Positions 16,212 to 25,460 of a DNA stretch of 64,000 nucleotides are shown piece by piece. The first letter of the stretch is position 1. Each line of letters begins with the position of its first letter. The translations under genes and the position numbers were made by a program. Under the pieces are notes generated by a model that searched no databases, was not told the DNA's origin, and worked only from the letters and a program-made list of their open reading frames with translations. The stretch comes from Oceanotoga teriensis (GTDB lineage Bacteria > Thermotogota > Thermotogae > Petrotogales > Petrotogaceae), in NCBI RefSeq assembly GCF_003148465.1, contig NZ_QGGI01000010.1:1-64000 (forward strand), written 5' to 3'.

Positions 16212-17210
16212 TCATCTCCTGATGAGATTTCTTTTTATGGTGATATAAGTTAAAGGACTTATTATTAGTAATTCTATAATCGGTACTATTAGTGTTTTTA
16301 AAGAATTAGATATATCTCCAGAAGTCATTAAGGTATCTATTCCAAACATCACTGGATATGATGGTATATATTTGAAAATGTTTATATATAAACTTGGATT
16401 AAAATATCCCATTACTGGTAATGCTGCGATAACATTGAATATCAAAGCTATATATATGAAATCTGATATAGATGAATAAAATTGTGCAAGAAATAAACCG
16501 AATAAAGATACAAGAAAAGCTGAAACGAATATTATTATTGTGTATATTATATAATTTATTTGAAATCCTATAGTGAATATGGAAACTATTATTCCAAATA
16601 TTATAGCGAGAAATGAATTTATAAGTACTTTTGATAATATATAATTTATTGTTCCCGCTGGAGTTACTCTGTATGCAGAGATACTACCTTCTTGTTTTTC
16701 TTGGAATAACATGGCAGCAATGAATAAAAAGCCCATCATTATTACATCTGTTGCTATTAATACAGGAAGCATTTTTTTATTAAAGGATAATTTATTAACT
16801 TCTTTTCCCAAGGTTATTATTTCATAGCTTTTATAATTTCTTGAATATAAATTAGATATTATAGCTTTTATATTGTTTATTTGAGTTTGAGATTCATAGC
16901 CTCTTAAGACTATTTCGGCAGTATTTTCTTTTAGTATTATTCCAATAGCCGATTCATTTTTTAATAGACTCTCTTTTAATTTATCTTTATCATTTATGTA
17001 TGTTAAGTTTTTGAAGTTATTTTCAAATATTTTTTGTGATGTTGAATCATAAGCAATTACTTGAGTTTGAGACATTTCTAATTTTTCTGGCAATACAAAA
17101 TTTATTAAAAGAATATATATTATTGCCATTATTATTATTATTAGCATAAAACTATTTTTAAATGCCACTTTAAAATCTATTTTGAGAGTATTTAGAAGAG
17201 TTTTAATCAT
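16212..17210 (-). CDS. ABC-2 type exporter permease, first subunit
   Basis: 332 residues with the same layout as its neighbour: membrane segment about 21-41, large soluble loop, then five hydrophobic segments and EGSISAYRVTPAGTINY as the family motif. Its ATG overlaps the ATPase stop codon (ATGA) and its SD GGGGGT lies in the ATPase gene, indicating translational coupling. Substrate unknown; small hydrophobic toxins are common for this class. Confidence 0.85.
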   Translation of the reverse strand: MIKTLLNTLKIDFKVAFKNSFMLIIIIMAIIYILLINFVLPEKLEMSQTQVIAYDSTSQKIFENNFKNLTYINDKDKLKESLLKNESAIGIILKENTAEIVLRGYESQTQINNIKAIISNLYSRNYKSYEIITLGKEVNKLSFNKKMLPVLIATDVIMMGFLFIAAMLFQEKQEGSISAYRVTPAGTINYILSKVLINSFLAIIFGIIVSIFTIGFQINYIIYTIIIFVSAFLVSLFGLFLAQFYSSISDFIYIALIFNVIAALPVMGYFNPSLYINIFKYIPSYPVMFGIDTLMTSGDISNSLKTLIVPIIELLIISPLTYITIKRNLIRR

Positions 17211-18061
17211 GATAACCCCCTTCCAGTAATTTGTATGAATATTTCTTCAAGTGTTGCTTCACCAGAATGTATGGTTAATATTTCTTTTGTATCCATTATT
17301 TTTTTAATTTTTTCTTTATCTTCAGTTTTTTCTAAGAATAAAATTATTTCTTTATTTTTATTTTCTTCATGGTATTCAATTTTTACAGATTTATTTCCAT
17401 ATTTTATTTTTAAATTTTTTGGAGTGTCCATTGCAACTATTTCTCCATTGTTTATGAAAGCTACTTTATCGCATAATTCGTCTGCAACAAACATATTATG
17501 TGTTGTTAAAAATATTGTTTTTCCATTATTTTTTTCATTTATTATTATTTCTTTTAATTTTTTTGCAGTTGAAGGATCTAATCCGGATAGGGGTTCATCT
17601 AAAAATAATATATCTGGATCATTTATAAGAGATCTTGCAAATATTAGTCTTTGTTTCATTCCTTTTGAATAATCAGAAGCTTTTTTATCTTTATCTTGTA
17701 ATAATCCAACGCTTTCGAGTAATTTTAAAGGGTCTTTTGTTTTCTTTTTGAATAATCCACCATAGTATTTTAAATTTTCATATCCAGATAGTTTTGAATA
17801 CATGTTTGGAAGTTCAAAAGATACGCCAATTTTTTCAAAAAAATCTTTTTTTAGATCTTCAGAATTTATGCCATCTATTACTATACTTCCCTTTTGTTTT
17901 TTTAATATTCCAATCAATATTTTTTGTACAGTACTTTTTCCAGCACCGCTGGGACCGAGAAAACCAAATATTTCCCCTTTTGGAATTTCAAAAGAAACAT
18001 TTTTTACAGCATAATCAGAATTTTCTGAGTATTTATGGAATAAATTTTTTACTTCTATCAT
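17207..18061 (-). CDS. ABC exporter ATP-binding protein
   Basis: 284-residue ATPase of the DrrA/CcmA-like group. Walker A GPSGAGKST, signature YSKGMKQR, Walker B ILFLDEPLSGLDP, and H-loop LTTHN are all present. A C-terminal extension of about 60 residues ends in the EATLEEIFIQ segment typical for this class. The ATG at 18061, six bases after GGGGTG, is preferred to the GTG at 18070 inside the SD. First gene of the efflux operon. Confidence 0.92.
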   Translation of the reverse strand: MIEVKNLFHKYSENSDYAVKNVSFEIPKGEIFGFLGPSGAGKSTVQKILIGILKKQKGSIVIDGINSEDLKKDFFEKIGVSFELPNMYSKLSGYENLKYYGGLFKKKTKDPLKLLESVGLLQDKDKKASDYSKGMKQRLIFARSLINDPDILFLDEPLSGLDPSTAKKLKEIIINEKNNGKTIFLTTHNMFVADELCDKVAFINNGEIVAMDTPKNLKIKYGNKSVKIEYHEENKNKEIILFLEKTEDKEKIKKIMDTKEILTIHSGEATLEEIFIQITGRGLS

Positions 18062-18090
18062 TATTTTCACCCCTTTATAGACTAAGTGGT

Positions 18091-18136
18091 TTAGACCAGT
18101 TGGTCTAATAATATCATATTTTTATTTTTTTGTCAA
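18091..18136 (-). promoter_or_regulatory. Promoter and TetR operator of the ABC exporter operon
   Basis: TTGACA (18136-18131), 17-bp spacer, TATTAT (18113-18108) on the minus strand, close to consensus. Starting at the last -10 base is a dyad TTAGACCA-N2-TGGTCTAA (18091-18108), which covers the transcription start. Its form is typical of TetR-family sites and fits repression by the operon's own last gene product. Confidence 0.85.
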
Positions 18137-18183
18137 TATATGTCAGTAATTTATGATATTATTTTATTATTGGAGGTGATCAT

Positions 18184-18816
18184 ATGAAAGAAATTAATTA
18201 TAGAAAAGATTATAAAAATATTTATTTACCTGGTAAAAAGCCATGTATAATTGATTTGCCATTATTAAATTATGTAACTGTTGAATTTGAAGGAGATCCA
18301 AATAGAGAAGAATTTTCTGAATTGATTGAAGCTTTGTATAGTTTTAGTTATACTGTAAAAATGTCTTATAAGAGTGAAAGAATACCAGAAAATTATTATA
18401 AATATACAGTATTTCCACTTGAAGGTGAGTGGGATGTTTTGAATAAGAGTGTTGGTAATAAAGATAAGAATAATTTTAAAGCAAAGATGATGATGAGACA
18501 ACCAGATTTTTTGAATGAAGAGTTATTTGATTATTTTTTAAAAATAGTTAAAAATAAGAAATGTGATAATAAATTTGTTGAAAAATTAAAATTTGAGTTC
18601 ATTGATGAAGGACTTTGTTGTCAGATTATGCATATTGGAATTTATGATGAAGAGTATAAATCTTTTGAAGTAATGGATGATTTTTGTTTGAAAAATGATT
18701 TTTTTAGAATAGATAAAAGACATAAAGAAATTTATATTTCAGATCCAAGAAGAACAGAAGTATCTAAATTAAAAACTGTTTTAAGGTATAAAATAGCAAA
18801 AAAAGATGCATTATAA
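18184..18816 (+). CDS. GyrI-like small-molecule-binding domain protein
   Basis: 210 residues resembling the GyrI-like (effector-binding, SRPBCC-unrelated) proteins often annotated near multidrug regulators. Recognisable parts are YVTVEFEGDPNREEFSELIEAL, MMRQPDF, and the C-terminal HKEIYISDPRRTEVSKLKTVLR. It has no DNA-binding domain. It is divergent from the ABC exporter operon across 120 bp that hold the TetR operator, so joint induction by the same drug-like molecule is possible. SD TTGGAGGTGAT four bases before the ATG. Confidence 0.8.
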   Translation: MKEINYRKDYKNIYLPGKKPCIIDLPLLNYVTVEFEGDPNREEFSELIEALYSFSYTVKMSYKSERIPENYYKYTVFPLEGEWDVLNKSVGNKDKNNFKAKMMMRQPDFLNEELFDYFLKIVKNKKCDNKFVEKLKFEFIDEGLCCQIMHIGIYDEEYKSFEVMDDFCLKNDFFRIDKRHKEIYISDPRRTEVSKLKTVLRYKIAKKDAL

Positions 18817-18836
18817 TTATAATGCATCTTTTTTTT
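18801..18836 (+). terminator. Terminator after the GyrI-like gene
   Basis: Fully palindromic 32 bp: AAAAGATGCATTATAA followed directly by its complement, then a long T run. The stem overlaps the stop codon. Confidence 0.8.
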
Positions 18837-18912
18837 TATTTTTTTAGAGAATTTAATCATTTTTTTAATGAATAATTTTTAAAACTTCTATATAATAAAA
18901 TAGGTGATTAAT

Positions 18913-20877
18913 TTGAATGATAAAGTGGATAAAATTTTAAAAGAAAAAATGAATATAAATTCTTTGTTTTTGAATCAAAAAAAAGCTATAGATTTTATTA
19001 ATTCTGGAATAAATGTATTTTTGATAGAAAAAACAGGTTTTGGTAAGAGTTTAATATATCAATATTTAACTCTTGAAAATGGAGGACTTACTATAGTTTT
19101 TTCTCCATTGAAGGCTTTGATGAGAGATCAGATGAGATCTGCTTTGAAATTAGGTCTTAGAGTTGCTGCAATAAATTCTGATAATTTTTCTTATGATAAT
19201 AAAGTGGCAATAGAAAAAGCTGCAAATGGAGAAATAGATATTATTTTTATTTCTCCTGAAAGATATGAAGATGTTCATTGGATGAATATGATTGAGAAGA
19301 TGGATATTAAACTTTTTGTAATAGATGAAGCTCATTGTGTATCGGTTTGGGGACATGATTTTAGACCTGCATATAGGAGAATAGTTGAAGTTTTTGAAAA
19401 GTTTGAAAATGTACCTATTTTAGCACTTACAGCTACTGCGAATAAAAGGGTTCAAAAGGATATTATGAAACAGTTAAAGAAAGGCGAGATTATTCAAGGG
19501 AATCTTATGAGAGAGAATCTTTCTTTGAATGTTATAAAAGCTGAAAATGAGAGAGAAAAGATGATTTATATGTATGAACTTATAAAGAGATCTCCCGGAA
19601 CTGGAATAGTTTATACCGGTACTATTCATAATACTGTTTATTATTCTAAATGGTTGAATTTTAACGGAATAAGAACACTTTATTATAATTCTAAACTTTC
19701 TGCTCATGATAAGTTGAAAGTTGAGAAACTTTTAATGGAAAATAAAATTAAATGTGTTGTGGCAACTAATTCTCTTGGAATGGGTTTAAATAAAAAAGAT
19801 CTAAGATTTATAATTCATACTCAGATTCCTTCATCTCCAACTCATTATTATCAAGAGATAGGAAGGGCTGGAAGGGATGGTAAAAAAAGTTATATTTTTT
19901 TACTTCATAATTATAAGGATTCAAGATTACAATTTTCTTTTATAAATAATTCTAAACCCGAACCAAAATTTTATAAAGAAGTTTTGGAGTTTATAGATTC
20001 ACATGATTTTATAAGTTTCTATGATATAAAAAATAATATTGATATAGATAATTTAAAACTTTATAATATTTTGAATGATTTTATAGATCTTGGAGCTATT
20101 GAAAGATTTACAAAAAATTCTGATATTTTTTATAAAAGTTTTCATAGAGATAATAGATTAAATCTTGATTTTATAGAGAAATTAAGAGATGTTAAGATAA
20201 GTGAACTTAAGTCTATAATAAGATATTGTTCTATAGATTCTTGTCGCATGTCATATTTGATTAATTATCTTGATGGTGAAGAAGAAAATATATGTAATAT
20301 ATGTGATAATGATAAGGATATAAAATATAGAATAAATTTTAATATTGAACATGAAAAACTTTTGAATAGTTTTTTTAATAAGAATATTAATATAATAAAT
20401 TTAAAGAGTATAGATGGTTCTTATACTTTAACTAAAGGTATTAGAAAGAGTTTTGAAGAGTGTAAAATTTTTGGTATGAACTATTCTGATAAATATTATA
20501 AGGATTCTATAAAGTTTTTAAAAAATATTAAATGGATAGAAGAGATTGATTTTATTTTTTATGTTCCAAGTAATAATTATAAAAATAATATTTTAAAGAA
20601 TTTCGTAGAGAAACTTTCAAAAGGCTTGAAAATAGAGTTTTGTGATGATTTAAAGAAAATAAAAAAAAGTAATAAACTTTCTTATTATAAAAATTTAGAA
20701 GAAAAGAAGAAACAAGTTCATAATTCATTTTTATTGGAAAATAAAGAGAAGTTTTTTGGGAAAAATATACTAATAATAGATGATTTTATAAATACAGGTA
20801 TTACTATTACTGAAATTATAAATTTGTTCAAAAAAGTTGAGGTTAATAAGATCTATACGTTTTTTTTATCAGATTGA
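18913..20877 (+). CDS. RecQ-type DNA helicase with C-terminal phosphoribosyltransferase-like domain
   Basis: 654 residues. Helicase core: Walker A variant KTGFGKS (40-46), DEAH (138-141) within FVIDEAHCVSVWGHDFRP, and motif VI QEIGRAGRDG near 314. A Cys-containing zinc-finger-like segment follows (C439, C444, then CNIC near 460). The last 150 residues end in NILIIDDFINTGITITEI (about 617-634), the PRPP-binding loop of type I phosphoribosyltransferases. RecQ plus PRTase-like tails are known in some Actinobacteria; the role is not established. Start chosen at TTG 18913, five bases after AGGTGA; GTG 18904 overlaps the SD. Confidence 0.87.
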   Translation: MNDKVDKILKEKMNINSLFLNQKKAIDFINSGINVFLIEKTGFGKSLIYQYLTLENGGLTIVFSPLKALMRDQMRSALKLGLRVAAINSDNFSYDNKVAIEKAANGEIDIIFISPERYEDVHWMNMIEKMDIKLFVIDEAHCVSVWGHDFRPAYRRIVEVFEKFENVPILALTATANKRVQKDIMKQLKKGEIIQGNLMRENLSLNVIKAENEREKMIYMYELIKRSPGTGIVYTGTIHNTVYYSKWLNFNGIRTLYYNSKLSAHDKLKVEKLLMENKIKCVVATNSLGMGLNKKDLRFIIHTQIPSSPTHYYQEIGRAGRDGKKSYIFLLHNYKDSRLQFSFINNSKPEPKFYKEVLEFIDSHDFISFYDIKNNIDIDNLKLYNILNDFIDLGAIERFTKNSDIFYKSFHRDNRLNLDFIEKLRDVKISELKSIIRYCSIDSCRMSYLINYLDGEEENICNICDNDKDIKYRINFNIEHEKLLNSFFNKNINIINLKSIDGSYTLTKGIRKSFEECKIFGMNYSDKYYKDSIKFLKNIKWIEEIDFIFYVPSNNYKNNILKNFVEKLSKGLKIEFCDDLKKIKKSNKLSYYKNLEEKKKQVHNSFLLENKEKFFGKNILIIDDFINTGITITEIINLFKKVEVNKIYTFFLSD

Positions 20878-20897
20878 TTTATTAAAAGGGTGATTTT

Positions 20898-21491
20898 ATG
20901 GTTAAGACTTATTTGGGTAATTATTTAGAATCTTTGAGTGAATCACAGATAGAGTTTTTGGCGGAAAATAAATTTATTTTTTATGAAAGAAATGGAATTA
21001 ATAGGTTTAGAAAAGAATTTAAATCTATAGATGATTTAAAAAATATTTTAAAATCATTTATAAATTTGAGTATTATTCCAGCATACTGTGTTGAAGATGA
21101 AAAGATTTTTTACGATTTTGATGAAGATAATATTTATATTAGAAATTATTTGATAGAAGATGCTTATGGAAAAAATTTTTTATTGGATATATTATCTGAA
21201 ATGGTCAGTGCAAAGGATGAAATTGAAAAGAGATTTATTCAAGTGAATGAAATCATAAAGGAGTTGAGTGATGATTTTATTCTTGGAATTAATTTATGGT
21301 ATAAATATGGATATTCAAGACTGTATATATCAGAAGGAACAGAAAAAGTTGGATTTATAGATCTTATAAATAATAATAATTTTGCAGAAGCTGGATATGA
21401 TAATTTGATTGAGGAATTATCTAAAGATGAAAGAGTGAAAAAAATATCAGGGTATTTTCTTTTGAAAGAAGGATTAATAAAAAGTAACTAA
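20898..21491 (+). CDS. Protein of unknown function downstream of the RecQ-like helicase
   Basis: 197 residues, not recognised. No signal peptide or membrane segment. The sequence is acidic and mixed alpha/beta, with aromatic-rich stretches (EFLAENKFIFYERNGINRF near 17-35; LWYKYGYSRLYIS near 136-148). It begins 20 bp after the helicase gene with an SD (AGGGTGAT) and is followed by a terminator, so the two form a two-gene operon; a helper or regulator of the helicase is a guess only. Confidence 0.75.
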   Translation: MVKTYLGNYLESLSESQIEFLAENKFIFYERNGINRFRKEFKSIDDLKNILKSFINLSIIPAYCVEDEKIFYDFDEDNIYIRNYLIEDAYGKNFLLDILSEMVSAKDEIEKRFIQVNEIIKELSDDFILGINLWYKYGYSRLYISEGTEKVGFIDLINNNNFAEAGYDNLIEELSKDERVKKISGYFLLKEGLIKSN

Positions 21492-21502
21492 TTATGACTA
21501 TT

Positions 21503-21545
21503 GCCGTATAATCTTTAAGATTCTTGATTATACGGCTTTTTCTTT
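21503..21545 (+). terminator. Terminator after the RecQ operon
   Basis: GCCGTATAATC (21503-21513) pairs with GATTATACGGC (21526-21536) across a 12-base loop, followed by TTTTTCTTTT. Confidence 0.85.
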
Positions 21546-21641
21546 TATTAAAACCTTTATAATGTATTAGCAAAAAACGAGTCATATATGTATTATAGTA
21601 GTGTATATGAAAAAAATTTCAAAATTCAGGGAGGAGATATG

Positions 21642-22661
21642 ATGTATAGAGTCGCAGTTTGGGGATTTGGAGCTATGGGAAGCGGTATCGCAAGAAGTAT
21701 TTTGAGTAAGTATGAATTACAGTTAGTCGGTGTTCATGATATGAGAAGAGAATATATAGGAAAAGATATATCAGATATATTAGAATTAGAAGAACCTACA
21801 GGTATTAAAATTTATGATAGTCCTATGACTATGATAGATGAAACTAATCCAGATCTCGTTGTTATTGCAACTCATTCTTTTGTTGATGTTGTTAAAAGTC
21901 AGATTATTTCTGTGATAAAGAAAAATGTTAATGTTATTACAATAGCAGAAGAGATGTCACATCCTTTTTATACACATACACAAGCTGCATTAGAGATAGA
22001 TAATATTGCGAGAAGATATGGTGTTACTGTTCTTGGAACTGGTGTTAATCCAGGGTTTGTTTTGGATACTTTAATAATAGCTTTGACAGGAGCATCTTTA
22101 AATGTTAAGAGTATCAAAGCTGCAAGAATAAATGATCTTTCACCTTTTGGACCTACCGTTATGGAGACACAGGGTGTTGGAACAACAGTTGAAGAGTTTG
22201 AAAAAGGTATTAAAGATGGAACTATAGTTGGACATATAGGATTTGAACAGTCTATTTATATGATAGCCGATGCTATGGGTTGGGTTATAGATAGAATAGA
22301 ACAAACGAGAGAGCCAATTGTTTCGAATGTTAGTAGGGAAACAAAGTATGTTAAGGTTGAACCTGGTATGGTTGCTGGATGTAGACATATAGCAAAAGCA
22401 TATATGAATGATGAATTGATTATTGAATTAGAACATCCTCAACAAATAAAACCAGAATTAGAAGAAGTAGATACTGGAGATTTTATATGGGTTAAGGGAA
22501 ATCCGGATCTTTCTTTGGCTATTAAACCAGAAATACCTGGTGGAAAAGGAACTATGGCTGTTGCTACCAATATGATACCTGCGGTAATAGAAAGTGAAGC
22601 TGGTCTTATGACTATGGCAGATCTTCCAATACCGAGAGCATTGATTGGGGAGATTTATTAA
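21642..22661 (+). CDS. ord: 2,4-diaminopentanoate dehydrogenase
   Basis: 339-residue NAD(P)-dependent oxidative deaminase that turns (2R,4S)-2,4-diaminopentanoate into 2-amino-4-oxopentanoate in anaerobic ornithine breakdown. The N-terminal Rossmann loop is [14 protein letters not shown]; it resembles dihydrodipicolinate reductase folds. Two ATGs follow the SD GGGAGGAG directly; the second (21642) has the better spacing, and the frame extends upstream to 21588 without support. First gene of the ornithine cluster, followed by a terminator-like hairpin. Confidence 0.9.
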   Translation: MYRVAVWGFGAMGSGIARSILSKYELQLVGVHDMRREYIGKDISDILELEEPTGIKIYDSPMTMIDETNPDLVVIATHSFVDVVKSQIISVIKKNVNVITIAEEMSHPFYTHTQAALEIDNIARRYGVTVLGTGVNPGFVLDTLIIALTGASLNVKSIKAARINDLSPFGPTVMETQGVGTTVEEFEKGIKDGTIVGHIGFEQSIYMIADAMGWVIDRIEQTREPIVSNVSRETKYVKVEPGMVAGCRHIAKAYMNDELIIELEHPQQIKPELEEVDTGDFIWVKGNPDLSLAIKPEIPGGKGTMAVATNMIPAVIESEAGLMTMADLPIPRALIGEIY

Positions 22662-22666
22662 GAATT

Positions 22667-22697
22667 ATTCCACCCTATTTTTGGGTGGAATTTTTTA
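22667..22697 (+). terminator. Hairpin between ord and the HD-domain gene
   Basis: ATTCCACCC (22667-22675) and GGGTGGAAT with T6 after it. A full intrinsic terminator in form, although the genes on both sides belong to one pathway; it may attenuate or separate ord from the rest. Confidence 0.8.
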
Positions 22698-22713
22698 GGC
22701 AGGGGGTGAAATT

Positions 22714-23370
22714 ATGAATGATAGGGTGGAACTTTCTAAAGGATTGGCACTTAAAAAAATGGAGAAATTTAAATTTGGTCTTGAGAAAGATAAAGGGTTT
22801 ACTTATCATCATGGTATAAGGGTTGGGAAACTTGCTTTAAAATTAAAAAATATAATTGGAATAAAAGATAATCTTGATGAGCTTATAGAAGTTGGAGGTA
22901 TTTTTCATGATATAGGTAAAGGAAGTGAACCTCATAATGAATTTGGTGCACAAATAACAAAAGAAATTTTGAAAGATTTATATTCTGAAGATGAATTAAA
23001 TATAATTTATGATATTGTTTTTTATCATAATCAAAGAAAAAAAGGAAATTTTCCTTATTATATAAAAATAATTCAAGATGCAGATATGATAGATCATTAT
23101 GGAGTAACAGGTCTTTGGCTCGATTTCAGCAGAGTAAAAGATAATGGTTTTAGTTTAAATGAATTTCTTGAAATAAATGATTCTGAAGATAATATTCAAT
23201 TTCACAACAATAAGGTAGATTTATTAAATTATGATTTTTCAAAAAAAGAATTAGAAACAAGAATAGAAATTCAGAGAAATATAGCAAAGCTATTTAAAAG
23301 AGAGTCTTGTGGGGATTTACTCATAGATGATTTTAAAAATATGGGGGCGATTTTTAATGAAAGCCTTTAA
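22714..23370 (+). CDS. HD-domain phosphohydrolase in the ornithine cluster
   Basis: 218 residues, HD superfamily. Metal ligands: His33, His65-Asp66 in GIFHDIGKG, and Asp124 in QDADMIDHYG. Proteins of this size act on nucleotides or phosphoesters; the substrate is unknown. It lies inside the ornithine pathway operon, and its last 14 bp overlap ortA. It is not one of the known pathway enzymes, so a link to coenzyme metabolism or signalling is inference. SD GGGGGTGA seven bases before the ATG. Confidence 0.85.
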   Translation: MNDRVELSKGLALKKMEKFKFGLEKDKGFTYHHGIRVGKLALKLKNIIGIKDNLDELIEVGGIFHDIGKGSEPHNEFGAQITKEILKDLYSEDELNIIYDIVFYHNQRKKGNFPYYIKIIQDADMIDHYGVTGLWLDFSRVKDNGFSLNEFLEINDSEDNIQFHNNKVDLLNYDFSKKELETRIEIQRNIAKLFKRESCGDLLIDDFKNMGAIFNESL

Positions 23371-23662
23371 AGGTGATTGGGTTCAAATATATTTTATTGC
23401 ACTTGAGCCAGATGAAAGAGCGGAGCATCTTCCAGAAGATACTAAAAAAGTACCTCTTGAAGTTAGAATAAAGGGATTTTTGATGAATGAAGAGGCAGAA
23501 ATAAATGATGAAGTTATTATAAAAACTGTAATTGGAAGAGAAGTTAAAGGAAAAATGATAGAAATAAATCCTGTTTATAAACATAATTTTGGTGAACCCA
23601 TTCCGGAACTTTTGAATATATCAAATGAACTTTTAAGTATTCTGGAAGAGGGTGAAGAGTAA
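23357..23662 (+). CDS. ortA: 2-amino-4-oxopentanoate thiolase, small subunit
   Basis: 101 residues. With OrtB it cleaves 2-amino-4-oxopentanoate with CoA to acetyl-CoA and D-alanine. The ATG at 23357 is six bases after GGGGGCGA; the frame open from 23327 starts inside the preceding gene without an SD. Short beta-rich protein with GDWVQIYFIALEPDERAEHLPEDT at the start (given in part: residues 6-29). The stop codon overlaps the ortB start (TAATG), as expected for a two-subunit enzyme. Confidence 0.88.
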   Translation: MKAFKGDWVQIYFIALEPDERAEHLPEDTKKVPLEVRIKGFLMNEEAEINDEVIIKTVIGREVKGKMIEINPVYKHNFGEPIPELLNISNELLSILEEGEE

Positions 23663-25068
23663 TGGATAAATCATATAATTCAATCATGTCGAGAAAAAAT
23701 GAGATTATGAAAAAATCTGTCGGTGTTGATTATTCAAAGTATGAAATTGAAGGATTGGCTTTTGATTATGAAAAAATGATGGAAGAAGCTGGTTATTCAA
23801 TAGAAAAAATAATAGAATTACAAAATGAAACAGGAGTTGGTAATACGCCTCTTGTGGAATTAAAAAATATAAATAAATTGATAAAAAAACTTTCACCTAA
23901 AGGAAAAGGTGCAAGAGTTTTTGTGAAAGATGAAGCTACAAATCCTTCATTATCTTATAAAGATAGAAGAGCATCAGTTAGTGCATACAGAGCAAAACAA
24001 ATGGGTTATAAAGGGATAATGGCAGCTACAAGTGGAAATTATGGTGCAGCAGTTGCATCTCAAGCTGTAAAAAGAGGATTGAGGTCCATTATAGTTCAAG
24101 AATGTCATGATTCGAGAGGTATAGGACAACCTGAAATACTTGAAAAAGCGAGAGCTTGTGAGGGATATGGTGCAGAAGTTGTACAGATATCTGTGGGACC
24201 AGAACTTTTTTATTATTTTCTTCTTTTGTTGGAAGAAACAGGATATTTTAATGCCTCATTGTATACACCTTTTGGTATTGCAGGAGTTGAAACTCTTGGT
24301 TGGGAAATAGCTCATCAAAGTAAAAGTTTATGTGGGAAATTTCCAGATGTTGTTATAAGCACTCATGCTGGGGGTGGTATAACTACTGGAACTGCAAGAG
24401 GATTGATAAAGGCAGGTGCTTTTGATACAAAGGTTATAGGGGCCAGTGTCGATTTAAGCGGTTTGCATATGGCAAGTGATAATGATTTTAATAAAAAATC
24501 TTTTACAACAGGGCATACAGGATTTGGTATACCATTTGCTGTTTATCCTGATAGATCTGATGTTCCAAGAAATGCTGCAAGAGTTTTGAGATATATGGAT
24601 AGATATTTATTAGTTACACAAGGAGAAGTTTTTTATATGACTGAAGCTTTGGCAGTTCTTGAGGGTATGCAAAGAGGTCCGGCGGGAAATACATCTTTGA
24701 CTGCAGCATTCGCACTTGCACAGGAGATGAATGAGGATGAGATAATAGTTATCAATGAAACTGAATATACGGGAGCAGGTAAATTACCATCGGCACAACT
24801 CACTTTTGCAAAAGAGAATGGAATTGCTATTAAAAGAGGAGATCCGATTGAAGAAGATATTCCAGGAAAAAATATAATAATACCTGAAAATCCATCACAG
24901 ATAAAATATATAGAATATTCAATGGATAAGATGAAAAGGTCTTATGTCAAACAGATGATGAAAAGAGATGGGTTTAAAATGTTTTCAGATATAGAAATTA
25001 AATTTATGGCAGAAGATACCAATAGTTCTGTTGAAGAAATAAAAAATTTTATAAAAGAATTAAAATAA
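23662..25068 (+). CDS. ortB: 2-amino-4-oxopentanoate thiolase, large PLP subunit
   Basis: 468 residues, fold-type II PLP enzyme related to threonine synthase. The PLP lysine is K100 in NPSLSYKDRRAS; the phosphate-binding Gly-rich loop is THAGGGITTGTARG. Catalyses the CoA-dependent cleavage step of ornithine fermentation with OrtA. Neighbours on both sides are the other pathway genes, which makes the assignment firm over simple threonine synthase. Confidence 0.92.
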   Translation: MDKSYNSIMSRKNEIMKKSVGVDYSKYEIEGLAFDYEKMMEEAGYSIEKIIELQNETGVGNTPLVELKNINKLIKKLSPKGKGARVFVKDEATNPSLSYKDRRASVSAYRAKQMGYKGIMAATSGNYGAAVASQAVKRGLRSIIVQECHDSRGIGQPEILEKARACEGYGAEVVQISVGPELFYYFLLLLEETGYFNASLYTPFGIAGVETLGWEIAHQSKSLCGKFPDVVISTHAGGGITTGTARGLIKAGAFDTKVIGASVDLSGLHMASDNDFNKKSFTTGHTGFGIPFAVYPDRSDVPRNAARVLRYMDRYLLVTQGEVFYMTEALAVLEGMQRGPAGNTSLTAAFALAQEMNEDEIIVINETEYTGAGKLPSAQLTFAKENGIAIKRGDPIEEDIPGKNIIIPENPSQIKYIEYSMDKMKRSYVKQMMKRDGFKMFSDIEIKFMAEDTNSSVEEIKNFIKELK

Positions 25069-25091
25069 TTTATTTTCAGGGAGGAGTTTAT

Positions 25092-25460
25092 ATGGAGGCT
25101 AGACGAGATGATTTTGAAATTAGAGCCAAAAAATTGAATAATATGTCTGATGAAGAGCTCGATAAATACTTTTGGGATCTTACTGAAAAGGTGGTAGATC
25201 CCATGATTGAAATGGCTAAAAAAAATACATCACAGTCTATTGAAAGATCTGTTCTTTTAAGAATGGGTTTTAATTCTATGCAGGCTACATCTCTTGTTTC
25301 AAAGATTTTTGAAAAAAATCTTCTATCTAAAGGCGCTGGCCATATAATTTGGAGAATTGCAAAAGAAAAAGGTATAGATGTTATTAAAGCTGGAAGAGAT
25401 ATGATAGATGGAAAGTATTGGGATGATGTTGATAGAATTTTTAAGAGAGGTGAAAATTGA
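25092..25460 (+). CDS. oraS: D-ornithine 4,5-aminomutase, S subunit
   Basis: 122 residues, essentially the length of the clostridial OraS. Small helical subunit needed with OraE to move the terminal amino group of D-ornithine to C4. It starts at an ATG after GGGAGGAG and its stop overlaps the oraE start by one base (TGATG), giving coupled synthesis of the two subunits. Confidence 0.9.
   Translation: MEARRDDFEIRAKKLNNMSDEELDKYFWDLTEKVVDPMIEMAKKNTSQSIERSVLLRMGFNSMQATSLVSKIFEKNLLSKGAGHIIWRIAKEKGIDVIKAGRDMIDGKYWDDVDRIFKRGEN

Noticed and set aside
21537-21641. Search for a cobalamin riboswitch before the B12-dependent ornithine operon
   Set aside because: The leader is about 100 bp and AT-rich, without a conserved B12 box or enough pairing potential.
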